Shown piece by piece: positions 1 to 6,341 of a DNA stretch of 10,830 bases. Within the stretch, counting starts at the first letter, position 1; each line of letters opens with the position of its first letter. Origin of the DNA: Chloroflexota bacterium (GTDB lineage Bacteria; Chloroflexota; Anaerolineae; Anaerolineales; Anaerolineaceae); NCBI GenBank assembly GCA_023406965.1, contig JAEXTI010000429.1:1-10830 (forward strand), in the 5' to 3' direction. The position numbers were made by a program, and so were the translations under genes. A model generated the notes under the pieces. That model was given only the letters and a program-made list of their open reading frames with translations. It ran no database searches and was not told where the DNA came from.

Positions 1-1143
1 TCCCATTATGCGATTAGCTTTGTCTTTTACGCCTTCGCCTTCATGCGCATGGGCGTGCCGGCCACTCTTATCGTCATCATCATCTCCAATTTTGCCGAAT
101 GGCTGTGGCACCGGCCACCCTGGTTTATCTCATTCTTCAACGTTTGTTGCTATGTTATTGCTATTCAGGCCACTTCGCTGGTCTATACACTCTTAAATCC
201 CAGCGGCGACTTGCAAACCTGGGGCAGCGTGGTCGCCATCCTGGTGGCGTTCCTGGTTTATAACCTGGTCAACCACCTGATGGTTGGCATCATTATCTGG
301 CTGGCGCGCGGTGAAACTTTTACCAAATCCGGCATGTTCGATTGGCTGCCACTGACGGTGGACCTGACGATGCTGGTGATGGGCGCCAGTTTGAATTATG
401 TGTGGAACTACAACCCCTACGCTATCCTATTGTTTGCCATCCCGTTGTACCTGATCTACAGCACGTTGCGCGTGCCTGCCTTGCAGCGTAAAGTGGACAT
501 CGACCAGAGGACCGGCATCTATAACCAGGAATTTTTCATGGCGCAGTTCCACAACGAGCTGGTGCGCGCCAACCGCTACGACCGCCCGCTCACCGTGGTT
601 ATGGCAGATTTAGATCTTCTGCGAAATATCAACAATACCTATGGGCACCTTGCCGGAGATGTTGTAATCAAGTCGGTGGCAAAGATCATCCAACAGTCGG
701 TGCGAGAGTATGATATTGTGTCTCGCTTTGGGGGAGAAGAATTCGGCGTATTGATGCCTGAAACAAGCCCCGAGGTCGGCGCATTGCGAGCCGAATCTAT
801 CCGCAAAGCTGTGCAAGAGCATGACTTTATCATTGATACCAGCGACCAGCCGATCAAGGTAACGATCAGCCTGGGGGTAGCCGGGCGAGAAAATGCTGAG
901 CAATCACGCGAGGAAATTTTGCACAACGCTGATGCTGCTCTGTACCAATCCAAAGCCAGCGGCCGCAACTACACGCACGCATCTTTGAATCACAACCTGG
1001 TACCGGTAAGCAAGGCGCAAGACCGGGCCAATGCTTCTGCCGACCAAGAGAAGACGGCAGAAGAGATGGACCTCTCTTCCGTCTATAAAGCGGCTCAGGC
1101 TGGTTATCACCGCACCAAACCCGACCACAAAGAAACAGAGTAG
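1..1143 (+). CDS. Membrane-bound diguanylate cyclase (GGDEF domain), 5'-truncated by the window edge
   Basis: The frame is open from base 1, so the ATG at 43 is probably internal and the true start lies off the window. The in-window N-terminal half is very hydrophobic, with about five membrane segments between bases 1 and 480, and is a sensory membrane region I cannot assign to a named MASE family. From about base 500 a GGDEF domain follows. The active-site GGEEF is at 730-744, and an RxxD product-inhibition I-site (REYD, 703-714) sits five residues before it, the canonical spacing. These features predict synthesis of cyclic di-GMP from two GTP at the inner face of the membrane, with feedback inhibition. 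A hydrophilic tail of about 60 residues ends at TAG 1141-1143. No EAL or HD-GYP domain is visible. Family assignment is firm; the input signal is unknown. Confidence 0.93.
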   Translation, partial: SHYAISFVFYAFAFMRMGVPATLIVIIISNFAEWLWHRPPWFISFFNVCCYVIAIQATSLVYTLLNPSGDLQTWGSVVAILVAFLVYNLVNHLMVGIIIWLARGETFTKSGMFDWLPLTVDLTMLVMGASLNYVWNYNPYAILLFAIPLYLIYSTLRVPALQRKVDIDQRTGIYNQEFFMAQFHNELVRANRYDRPLTVVMADLDLLRNINNTYGHLAGDVVIKSVAKIIQQSVREYDIVSRFGGEEFGVLMPETSPEVGALRAESIRKAVQEHDFIIDTSDQPIKVTISLGVAGRENAEQSREEILHNADAALYQSKASGRNYTHASLNHNLVPVSKAQDRANASADQEKTAEEMDLSSVYKAAQAGYHRTKPDHKETE

Positions 1144-1223
1144 TTGCTCCGAGAGTGCATCACAAGTTTTGCGCACTGCGAACACCAACGAGTATCCGCA
1201 ACCTTCAATTGGTTAAGTAATTG

Positions 1224-1292
1224 TTCGAGGGGAAGTCCTCGAATTTGATATGTGTGGGGTGGTTCGCACCTCCCCGACTCATTAAATTCGAG
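1224..1292. repeat. Overlapping inverted repeats (alternative hairpins)
   Basis: TTCGAGG (1224-1230) pairs perfectly with CCTCGAA (1237-1243) across a 6-nt loop. CTCGAATTT (1238-1246) pairs perfectly over 9 bp with AAATTCGAG (1284-1292). The two stems share bases 1238-1243, so they cannot form together in one transcript. Within the larger loop, ggggtgg and cctcccc (1256-1275 region) could also pair imperfectly. The structure is read directly from the sequence; any role is inferred. Confidence 0.55.
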
Positions 1293-1325
1293 CTTCTTTC
1301 ACCTCTGGCCGAGAAGCAGCTTTTT
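1292..1325 (+). terminator. Possible weak terminator after the diguanylate cyclase
   Basis: GCTTCT (1292-1297) can pair with AGAAGC (1312-1317), followed three bases later by a run of five T (1321-1325). The stem is only 6 bp and lies about 150 bases after the cyclase stop, so this is weak evidence. It is upstream of the protease promoter, which fits termination of the cyclase message. Confidence 0.3.
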
Positions 1326-1361
1326 AATATGCAACTGCAACGCAATTCGCGCACGGGCATA

Positions 1362-1390
1362 TTGTAAACGCTTACACGATGTGTTATTAT
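1362..1390 (+). promoter_or_regulatory. Sigma-70-type promoter of the S8 protease
   Basis: TTGTAA (1362-1367) and TATTAT (1385-1390) are separated by exactly 17 bases, matching the -35 and -10 consensus at 4/6 and 5/6 positions. It would give a leader of about 90 nt before the ATG at 1488. This is the best promoter match in the gap. Confidence 0.6.
1363..1376. promoter_or_regulatory. LacI/CcpA-type operator (cre-like) overlapping the -35 element
   Basis: TGTAAACGCTTACA has TGTAA/TTACA arms around a central CG and fits every position of the cre consensus TGWNANCGNTNWCA, typical of LacI-family regulators. It covers most of the proposed -35 box, so a bound repressor would block transcription of the protease gene. 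The regulator is not encoded in this window; the site is inferred from sequence alone. Confidence 0.5.
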
Positions 1391-1487
1391 TTTACTGCTA
1401 AACAACTATTTTCTAACCGTATACTAACCAAACTCCATTTCTTACCCATTATCTTTACGAAAAGGCATGATGACGGGGAGGGGTCAT

Positions 1488-2999
1488 ATGAAGAAGCAAC
1501 TTAGAAGTATTTATCTGGTTTTGAGCCTGCTGCTGGTGATGAATCTGCTCTCACCCGTGGCATTCGTATCCACCTCGCCGAACTCCGCCAAGGCACATGC
1601 GCTGTTGATCGCCGCCGCCCCCGAAGAATGGGTACAGATCATTGTCCAGTTCCAACCCGGCGCCAAAAACACCGAGCAACTGATCCAGGCTTATGGCGGC
1701 AAGTTGCTTGACACCTTGTCTATAATCAATGCCGCCACCGTTTGGATGCCCGCGGGCCAGGCTGTGCGGCTCAGCACGCACCGCTCTGTCAAATGGGTCA
1801 GCCCGGATGCCCCCGTAGAATCCACTGCCTGCCCCCAGTGCGTGGACACGTCCAAACTGGCCAACGCGTACATCGATGCCATTAACGCCAACGACATCTG
1901 GAACGAATCTCCCTACATTCAAGGCAAGAACATCGGAATCGCGGTCATCGACAGCGGCGTGAACCCCAACGGCGATCTTTACACCCAAATGGGCGTGAAC
2001 CGCCAGATTGCCGACGTCCGCTTCAACTCCGACTACAACCAGAGCACATCCGACGGTTACGGCCATGGCACGCACGTCGCCAGCATTTTGGCCGGCGATG
2101 GCAGCGAATCGAATGGCAAGTACATCGGCGTGGCCCCCATGGCCAACATCATCAATGTTAAGGTCAGCAACGACAACGGCAGCGCCCGCATGACGGATAT
2201 CGTCAAGGGCCTGGAATGGGTGCTCAACAACAAGGGCCGACACCAGATTCGTGTGGTGAACATCTCACTCAACAGCACGGTGGCAGAGTCGTATCACACC
2301 AGCCCGCTGGATGCAGCGGTGGAGATTCTATGGTTCAACGGGATTGTGGTGGTCGTTTCTGCCGGCAATTACGGCAGCGGCGCCATTTACCCGCCCGCCA
2401 ATGACCCGTTTGTGATCACCGTGGGCGCGACAGACGACCGGGGAACCGGCAGCATTGCCGATGACACGCTGGCTTCCTTCTCGGCTTACGGGACAACCGA
2501 AGCCGGAGCGACCAAACCCGAAATCGTAGCCCCTGGGCGGAACATTACCGCCCGGTTGGTCAACATGAACATGGGCCTACCCGCTGCGCACAAGGCCAAC
2601 ATCGTCAACGGTCAGTACTTCCGCATGTCCGGCACCTCGATGGCCGCCCCCATGGTCAGCGGCGCGGTGGCCATGCTGCTGCAGGACGAGCCCAACCTGA
2701 CCCCCGACCAGGTGAAATATCGCCTGATGGCAACGGCGAACCAATCCTGGCCCGGTTACAACCCGGCCCGTGCCGGCGCCGGCTATCTGGATGTGTATGC
2801 CCTGGTCAAAGGCAACAGTAATCAAACCGCCAACACCGGTCTTTTGCCCAGTGGATTGCTCACCACCGGCGCCAACCCCATCGCCTTTGGCAGCGTGGGT
2901 TGGAACTCGGTCGGCTGGAACAGCGTGGGGTGGAATTCGGTGGGTTGGAACAGCGTCGGGTGGAATTCCGTCGGCTGGAACAGCGATTACTGGGAATAA
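1488..2999 (+). CDS. Secreted subtilisin-like serine protease (peptidase family S8) with C-terminal SVGWN repeats
   Basis: I chose ATG 1488 over the in-frame ATG 1467 because GGAGG (1477-1481) lies 6 bases before it and the product then begins with a normal signal peptide: MKKQ, a hydrophobic core, and a cleavage candidate near AKAHA (residue about 38). The product is 503 residues. Residues about 45-115 resemble an I9 inhibitor/propeptide. The catalytic core follows, with Asp155 (VIDSG), His193 (GHGTH), oxyanion Asn294 (SAGN) and Ser384 (GTSMAAP), so an intact triad is present. Residues 469-498 are six exact SVGWN units, then SDYWE. Similar Trp-Asn tails are known to me from other Chloroflexota and actinobacterial subtilases; their role is unclear. 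Expected activity is extracellular or envelope protein degradation. It stands alone behind its own promoter. Confidence 0.95.
   Translation: MKKQLRSIYLVLSLLLVMNLLSPVAFVSTSPNSAKAHALLIAAAPEEWVQIIVQFQPGAKNTEQLIQAYGGKLLDTLSIINAATVWMPAGQAVRLSTHRSVKWVSPDAPVESTACPQCVDTSKLANAYIDAINANDIWNESPYIQGKNIGIAVIDSGVNPNGDLYTQMGVNRQIADVRFNSDYNQSTSDGYGHGTHVASILAGDGSESNGKYIGVAPMANIINVKVSNDNGSARMTDIVKGLEWVLNNKGRHQIRVVNISLNSTVAESYHTSPLDAAVEILWFNGIVVVVSAGNYGSGAIYPPANDPFVITVGATDDRGTGSIADDTLASFSAYGTTEAGATKPEIVAPGRNITARLVNMNMGLPAAHKANIVNGQYFRMSGTSMAAPMVSGAVAMLLQDEPNLTPDQVKYRLMATANQSWPGYNPARAGAGYLDVYALVKGNSNQTANTGLLPSGLLTTGANPIAFGSVGWNSVGWNSVGWNSVGWNSVGWNSVGWNSDYWE
2892..2981 (+). repeat. Six tandem 15-bp coding units (SVGWN)
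   Basis: Six units each encode Ser-Val-Gly-Trp-Asn. The DNA differs at synonymous sites (Ser as AGC, TCG or TCC; Val as GTG or GTC; Gly as GGT, GGC or GGG; Asn as AAC or AAT) while the peptide is identical in all six. This suggests selection on the protein rather than recent slippage. Confidence 0.9.
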
Positions 3000-3038
3000 A
3001 CCCGCCGGATTGAAGTCAAAAATTTCCTGATTTTTATC

Positions 3039-3067
3039 TGACTGTGGGTGTTTCACACCCACAGTCA
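3039..3067. terminator. Hairpin between convergent genes, possible bidirectional terminator
   Basis: Bases 3040-3051 and 3055-3066 form a perfect 12-bp stem with a 3-nt TTC loop, extended by one more T-A pair. It lies between the stop of the S8 protease and the stop of the LCP gene, the expected place for a shared terminator. Neither strand has a strong U-run after the stem, so it may act only as an RNA end-stabilising or pausing structure. Confidence 0.5.
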
Positions 3068-3086
3068 CTTTAAATTCGGGGCTTAC

Positions 3087-4325
3087 TTACGGGGCAAGGC
3101 TGGGGGTGACGGTAGGCGTGGGCGTTGGTGTTGGCCCGGTGGGAGACGGGGTGGGCGTTGCGCCGGTGGGAGAAGGCGTGAATGTCGCGGTGGCCGTGCT
3201 CTCCGGGGTGGGCGTGGGCGGGAAAGTGGGGGTGAACTCCAGGGTCATCGTCGGCGTAGGCGAGACGGTCAGCTCGTAAACCAGGGTTTCGAGAATCTCG
3301 CCTTGCGGCTTCGGTTCGGCCGCAAAATCCAGAGCCCGCTGCAACAAATCCGCCAGTGCGATGCGCTGCGGCAGGAACACCTCGGCGGGAGGTTGCTCGG
3401 AAATCTGCCAGATGCGAGTCTGGGCAGCGCCGATTTGGTAATAACGCACACGGGTGGGGTCGCCCAGGCGGAGTAGCAACAGCGTGTTTTCCAGGAAATC
3501 CGCGCTGGTCAGGTTGGTATCCACCTGAGGGCGAAAGAACTCGTATAACTCCGGCAAACGGATGAGATTACCGCCCTGCACCATGCGCAGCAGCACCAGT
3601 TGAAACAATTGCTGTTGGCGCAGTCCGCGCGCGGCTTCATCGCTGCCGTAGCGCAAGCGGGCGTAGCACAGGGCCATGTTACCATCCATCAAGATATCGC
3701 CGATGTACAACACGTTACCGCAAACCCCCGGCAGATTTTGCATTACCGAAACGCGCAAGCCCCCCAGTTGATCGACCAGGTCGGCAAATATATTCACGTT
3801 CACCACCAGCCAGGCATCCGGCTTGAGCCCCAGGTTGTACTCAATGGTTTGTGCCAGCAGCCGCCCGCCACCCACCGCGTAGGCGCTGGACAGACGCTGC
3901 ATTCCATAACCGGGCAGGTAGCCAATCAGATCGGGCGGCACGGAAACCAGGGCCGCTGTCGCCAGGCGGGGATGGTAGAGCAGCAGCAGGATGGCGTCGG
4001 CGCGCCCAGAATAAGGCTCGGGACGATCCAGACCGGCCAGCACCACCACGCGCAGTTCGTCGGCCACGTCCAGTCCGGTGAAAGGTGAGGGAATGGCTGT
4101 GGCAACCATCGTTTCGCGCGGAGCGGGAAAATCACCCCACACGCCTGCTTCGTCAGGCGGGGTGGGCGTCAGGCTGGGCAGCAGGGTGGGCGTTGCTGAA
4201 GCCGTGATCGAGGGCGTGATGGAAGACGTTGCGGTCACGGTCGGCGTGGGCGCCGGTGTGGGCGGCCAGGAGCAGGACCCTAATAGCAAAATGCACAATA
4301 ACACGAGGGAAAGGATCCGTTTCAT
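3087..4325 (-). CDS. LytR-CpsA-Psr (LCP) family lipoprotein with Thr/Pro-rich tails
   Basis: The start at 4325 overlaps the stop of the preceding gene as ATGA, which implies translational coupling; an in-frame ATG at 4343 has no ribosome binding site. The 412-residue product has a lipoprotein signal with lipobox L15-G-S-C18. A Thr/Pro/Ser linker (about 20-57) follows, then an LCP domain (about 91-245) and a second Thr/Pro tail (354-412). LCP hallmarks are GRADAI (R108, D110), SSAY with a GG turn (147-154), a lipid-pocket region (170-200) and RLRYGSDEAARGLRQQ (R223, R225, D229, R233, R236). LCP proteins transfer undecaprenyl-linked glycopolymers onto the wall or envelope. The usual PRD motif is PPD here (130-132), losing an Arg that normally contacts the pyrophosphate. 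It is the last gene of the ssb operon and functionally unlike its neighbours. Confidence 0.85.
   Translation of the reverse strand: MKRILSLVLLCILLLGSCSWPPTPAPTPTVTATSSITPSITASATPTLLPSLTPTPPDEAGVWGDFPAPRETMVATAIPSPFTGLDVADELRVVVLAGLDRPEPYSGRADAILLLLYHPRLATAALVSVPPDLIGYLPGYGMQRLSSAYAVGGGRLLAQTIEYNLGLKPDAWLVVNVNIFADLVDQLGGLRVSVMQNLPGVCGNVLYIGDILMDGNMALCYARLRYGSDEAARGLRQQQLFQLVLLRMVQGGNLIRLPELYEFFRPQVDTNLTSADFLENTLLLLRLGDPTRVRYYQIGAAQTRIWQISEQPPAEVFLPQRIALADLLQRALDFAAEPKPQGEILETLVYELTVSPTPTMTLEFTPTFPPTPTPESTATATFTPSPTGATPTPSPTGPTPTPTPTVTPSLAP
3100..3260. repeat. Low-complexity GTGGGCGT-like tract encoding the Thr/Pro tail
   Basis: The plus strand is a run of degenerate GTGGGCGTNGG-type units; the minus strand encodes alternating Thr-Pro with Ser, Ala and Gly. 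It is the C-terminal tail of the LCP protein rather than an independent element. Confidence 0.7.
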
Positions 4326-4843
4326 TTCAAGGCCTGGTCGCATATTTCACGATAGCCGCAGCGGGCACAACGCGCCGGGGAATCGTGCGAGCGGGACGCT
4401 TCGGGGCGGCGCTGTTGCAAGCGTACTTCCTCTAACAGGTCCAGCAGCTCTTCTTCCAACGCGGTGGTGTAATCAATGGCAAAGGTGCGGTTGCGGTAAT
4501 GCAGAATACCGTAGGGCGGGCGGCGATCGGTAGTGCGCTCCACCAGCAAACAGTACGCCGCCAACTGGTATAGGTGCCCGGGGTGCGGCTCGGCAGGCGC
4601 CCAACCGCTCTTGACTTCCACCGGAATGATGGCTCCGTTTTGTTCCACCAGGTAATCCGGCCTGCCTGCCAGACCGGTCTCGGGATCATAGAGCGGTTTT
4701 TCCTGGCGTTTCCAGCCGCCCGTGTCCGCCGAGATGACTCGCCCGGCGGGCAGTCCTCCGGTTCTCCGCTGGCGTCCCGAAATCCATAGCGCCGCCACCG
4801 CCAGCACCAGTAAGAGAATTGCCAGGATAAAAACGTATTCCAT
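4322..4843 (-). CDS. Membrane-anchored Cas4/RecB-like nuclease, C-terminal part (split gene)
   Basis: The 173-residue product has a membrane helix (about 3-22), then a PD-(D/E)XK nuclease core: D63 in GRPDYL, E76-V-K78 in VEVKS, and the RecB-family Q93xxxY97 in QLAAY. The C-terminal C159xxC162xxxxxC168 supplies three cysteines of a Cas4/Dna2-type 4Fe-4S cluster. The fourth cysteine and the N-terminal His motif are missing here but are present in the ORF just upstream (4853-5092), which is in the same frame and separated only by TAA plus three codons. No Shine-Dalgarno sequence precedes ATG 4843, so expression depends on coupling, readthrough or a repaired stop. The expected activity for the complete fold is ssDNA exonuclease or flap processing on the cytoplasmic membrane face. 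No CRISPR locus is nearby, so it should not be called a CRISPR Cas4. Confidence 0.85.
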   Translation of the reverse strand: MEYVFILAILLLVLAVAALWISGRQRRTGGLPAGRVISADTGGWKRQEKPLYDPETGLAGRPDYLVEQNGAIIPVEVKSGWAPAEPHPGHLYQLAAYCLLVERTTDRRPPYGILHYRNRTFAIDYTTALEEELLDLLEEVRLQQRRPEASRSHDSPARCARCGYREICDQALK

Positions 4844-4852
4844 ACAGACTCG

Positions 4853-5092
4853 TTAGCGCAGTACCAGCAGCGTTAAGCCAACCGCCAACGCCAGGAAGGC
4901 CAGCAGCAGCAAGATACGCCCGGCCGCGCTCAAGGCAGCCGAACGCAACATGCCCTGACCGTGGCGTTCGTGAAAATCGCTGCCGCCGGCCAGTTCTTGT
5001 TGGTTTTTCGATTCAACTCCCTGGCTGTGGTACCACCAGGCTCGCCGGCAATACAGAAACGTGCCCAACTCAGAGGCGCGAATTGGACGCAT
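4853..5092 (-). CDS. Cas4/RecB-like nuclease, N-terminal part with one membrane helix (split gene)
   Basis: The 79-residue product begins with ASELGTFLYCRRAWWY, which matches the start of Cas4/Dna2-like nucleases; Cys15 is the lone N-terminal Fe-S ligand expected there. GGSDFHERHG (36-45) matches the conserved GxxxH motif, with His41. A membrane helix at about 57-77 runs to the stop. Seven bases separate its ATG from the translin stop. The following ORF (4843-4322) continues in the same frame after TAA (4853-4855) and CGA-GTC-TGT. Reading through would give one protein of about 256 residues with two membrane helices forming a hairpin inside the nuclease fold. Too little of the fold is present for this piece to work alone. 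It could be a real subunit, a readthrough upstream part, or half of a broken gene. Confidence 0.8.
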   Translation of the reverse strand: MRPIRASELGTFLYCRRAWWYHSQGVESKNQQELAGGSDFHERHGQGMLRSAALSAAGRILLLLAFLALAVGLTLLVLR

Positions 5093-5099
5093 GTCCGTC

Positions 5100-5741
5100 T
5101 TATTCCGCTTTACCCGCCAGGCGCTCCGAGACAGCCACGATGATCTCTTCCAGGTGCTGTTCGCGCAGGCTAATGGTCAGATCCCCACGAGTGCGCTCCA
5201 ACAAGCTGCGGGTCACATCGGTCTGGCGGCGCAGACCGTTGGTGACCGCGTCTGGGTAGTCCATGGTGACCAGCGTCTCGTAGATATCGTCCATCAAGCC
5301 CAGCAAGCGCTCGGCTTCCTGAGAATAACCCTGGCGCAGAATATCCAGGCAGCGCCGGCGTAACTCTCCAGCCGCCTCGGCCAGCCCGTTCAGGAAGGTG
5401 GCATACTCCACCTCCAACTCTTCGGGCGTAGGCAGGGGCAGATTTTGGATCAACGCGCAGGTGATGCTGGCTTCGGCCAGCTCCTTGATGGCATCCTGGG
5501 TGTACCCGGCGAAATACAGGTCGGGGAAGGTTGCCAGATCGAGGCGCAGCGCCTTGAAAATGGCTCGTCCCTCGTTCAGGTTTTCATCAGCGGTCTCGAC
5601 CTCTCCACGATGGATAGCGCGAATGGCATTCGCGGAATGGCGGGTGAGCTTGCGGGCCTGGGCCAGGGCCTGGTCGCGGGCGCGCGTGCGCGCCTCCAAC
5701 GCCAGGTGGATTCGCTCGGCAATTTCCGGCAGGTTATCCAT
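5100..5741 (-). CDS. Translin/Trax-family nucleic-acid-binding protein
   Basis: The 213-residue, all-helical sequence is close to the usual size of translin-family proteins. The family signature is clear near the C-terminus: MDYPDAVTNGLRRQTDV (160-176), then RSLLERTRGDLT (178-189). Translin and Trax form octameric barrels that bind single-stranded RNA or DNA; in eukaryotic C3PO, Trax is the RNase. Trax-type acidic residues appear kept with the right spacing: E87 and E90 in KELAEA, and D151 and E155 in MDDIYE. Nuclease activity is therefore plausible, though this rests on remembered motif spacing. Its ATG is two bases after the ssb stop (TAGgcATG), and the split nuclease begins 7 bases after its own stop. 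The context suggests work on single-stranded nucleic acid with SSB. Confidence 0.85.
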   Translation of the reverse strand: MDNLPEIAERIHLALEARTRARDQALAQARKLTRHSANAIRAIHRGEVETADENLNEGRAIFKALRLDLATFPDLYFAGYTQDAIKELAEASITCALIQNLPLPTPEELEVEYATFLNGLAEAAGELRRRCLDILRQGYSQEAERLLGLMDDIYETLVTMDYPDAVTNGLRRQTDVTRSLLERTRGDLTISLREQHLEEIIVAVSERLAGKAE

Positions 5742-5743
5742 GC

Positions 5744-6169
5744 CTAGAAGGGAATGTCATCCCCGGCATCGGGGGCCACAAATTCGCCGCCACCACCCTC
5801 TTCACCGCCGCCGGCATGATCGCCACGGCTGGAGAGGAAACGGACCGTGTTGGCGGTAATCTCAAACGAAGCAGCCGGGGTGCCGTCCTGGCGGGTCCAA
5901 ACGCGCGGGCCACCGCTCTTGTCGGCCTGCAAGCGGCCTTCCACGAGCACTTTGCTGCCTTTTTTCAGGTATTGGTTGCAGGTTTCAGCCATTTTGCCAA
6001 ACACAGACACACGGAACCAGATGGTTTCTTCGACGCGCGTGCCCTGGTTGTTGGTATAGGAACGGCTGGTAGCCACCGAAAAACTGGTCACGGGCTGCCC
6101 GGAGGGCAGGTAGCGCATTTCGGGGTCGCGCCCCAAATTGCCAACGATGGTGGTCGATTGATAAGACAT
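5744..6169 (-). CDS. ssb: Single-stranded DNA-binding protein
   Basis: The 141-residue product has a full N-terminal OB-fold (about 1-112), starting with TTIVGNLGRDPEMRYLPSG and including ETIWFRVSVFGKMAE. A Gly/Glu-rich flexible linker (118-131) leads to the acidic tip DDIPF, the tail through which bacterial SSB recruits partner proteins. It should bind ssDNA as a tetramer during replication, recombination and repair. An AAAGGAAAG purine stretch lies about 7-15 bases before ATG 6169, a good ribosome binding site. It is the first gene of the leftward operon and is followed by translin after two bases. Length and tip are normal for the family. Whether this is the main replicative SSB or a second paralogue cannot be told from the window. 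Confidence 0.95.
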   Translation of the reverse strand: MSYQSTTIVGNLGRDPEMRYLPSGQPVTSFSVATSRSYTNNQGTRVEETIWFRVSVFGKMAETCNQYLKKGSKVLVEGRLQADKSGGPRVWTRQDGTPAASFEITANTVRFLSSRGDHAGGGEEGGGGEFVAPDAGDDIPF

Positions 6170-6288
6170 GTGTTTTTCTTTCCTTTCTATTCGCCAAAAA
6201 ATGTACAGGTCACAAGTCTGACTGTCATATTATTCTACATCAGAATTCGTTAATTTATGTTGGCTCTTTGGAAATTGGCGTGGTGAAA

Positions 6289-6341
6289 CCCGCATTTGGG
6301 GTATGTGGGTGGCGAAGCCACCCACATACCCCAAATGCGGG
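6289..6341. repeat. 25-bp perfect inverted repeat with 3-nt loop
   Basis: Bases 6289-6313 are the exact reverse complement of 6317-6341, with GAA between them. Outside this, GTGGT (6280-6284) can pair with ACCAC (6342-6346) after a 4-nt GAAA bulge on the left. Both flanking genes point away from it and there is no T-run, so a terminator role is unlikely. A REP/MITE-like palindrome or a cruciform-forming site is more likely. Confidence 0.85.

Larger units (their letters stand above)
1144..1487. other. Non-coding gap between the cyclase and the S8 protease
   Basis: No credible gene is seen; the short reverse-strand frame here has no ribosome binding site or recognisable motif. The left part (about 1224-1325) holds nested inverted repeats. 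The right part (1362-1390) holds a promoter with an overlapping operator. The stretch 1278-1303 loosely resembles the dispersed intergenic repeat described at 6398-6460. Confidence 0.6.

Noticed and set aside
1205..1405. 66-residue reverse-strand frame in the gap before the protease
   Set aside because: No ribosome binding site, no motif, and it covers the promoter and hairpins; likely a chance frame.
1551..2243. 230-residue reverse-strand frame opposite the S8 protease
   Set aside because: It is a shadow of a strongly supported protease gene whose catalytic motifs lie on the other strand. Composition is Val/Gly/Asp-rich with no recognisable motif.
2892..2981. Tandem 15-bp repeats as a CRISPR-like or VNTR array
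   Set aside because: They are in frame inside the protease, have no spacers, and vary only at synonymous sites.
2577..3068. 163-residue reverse-strand frame over the protease 3' end
   Set aside because: Its apparent repeats are the antisense of the SVGWN codons; it has no ribosome binding site or domain.
3600..4088. 162-residue plus-strand frame opposite the LCP gene
   Set aside because: The minus-strand frame carries the lipobox and LCP motifs. This one has no family features and no start signal.
4322..5092. Calling the Cas4-like nuclease part of a CRISPR-Cas system
   Set aside because: There is no CRISPR array and no cas1, cas2 or effector gene in the window. Cas4-like nucleases also occur outside CRISPR loci.
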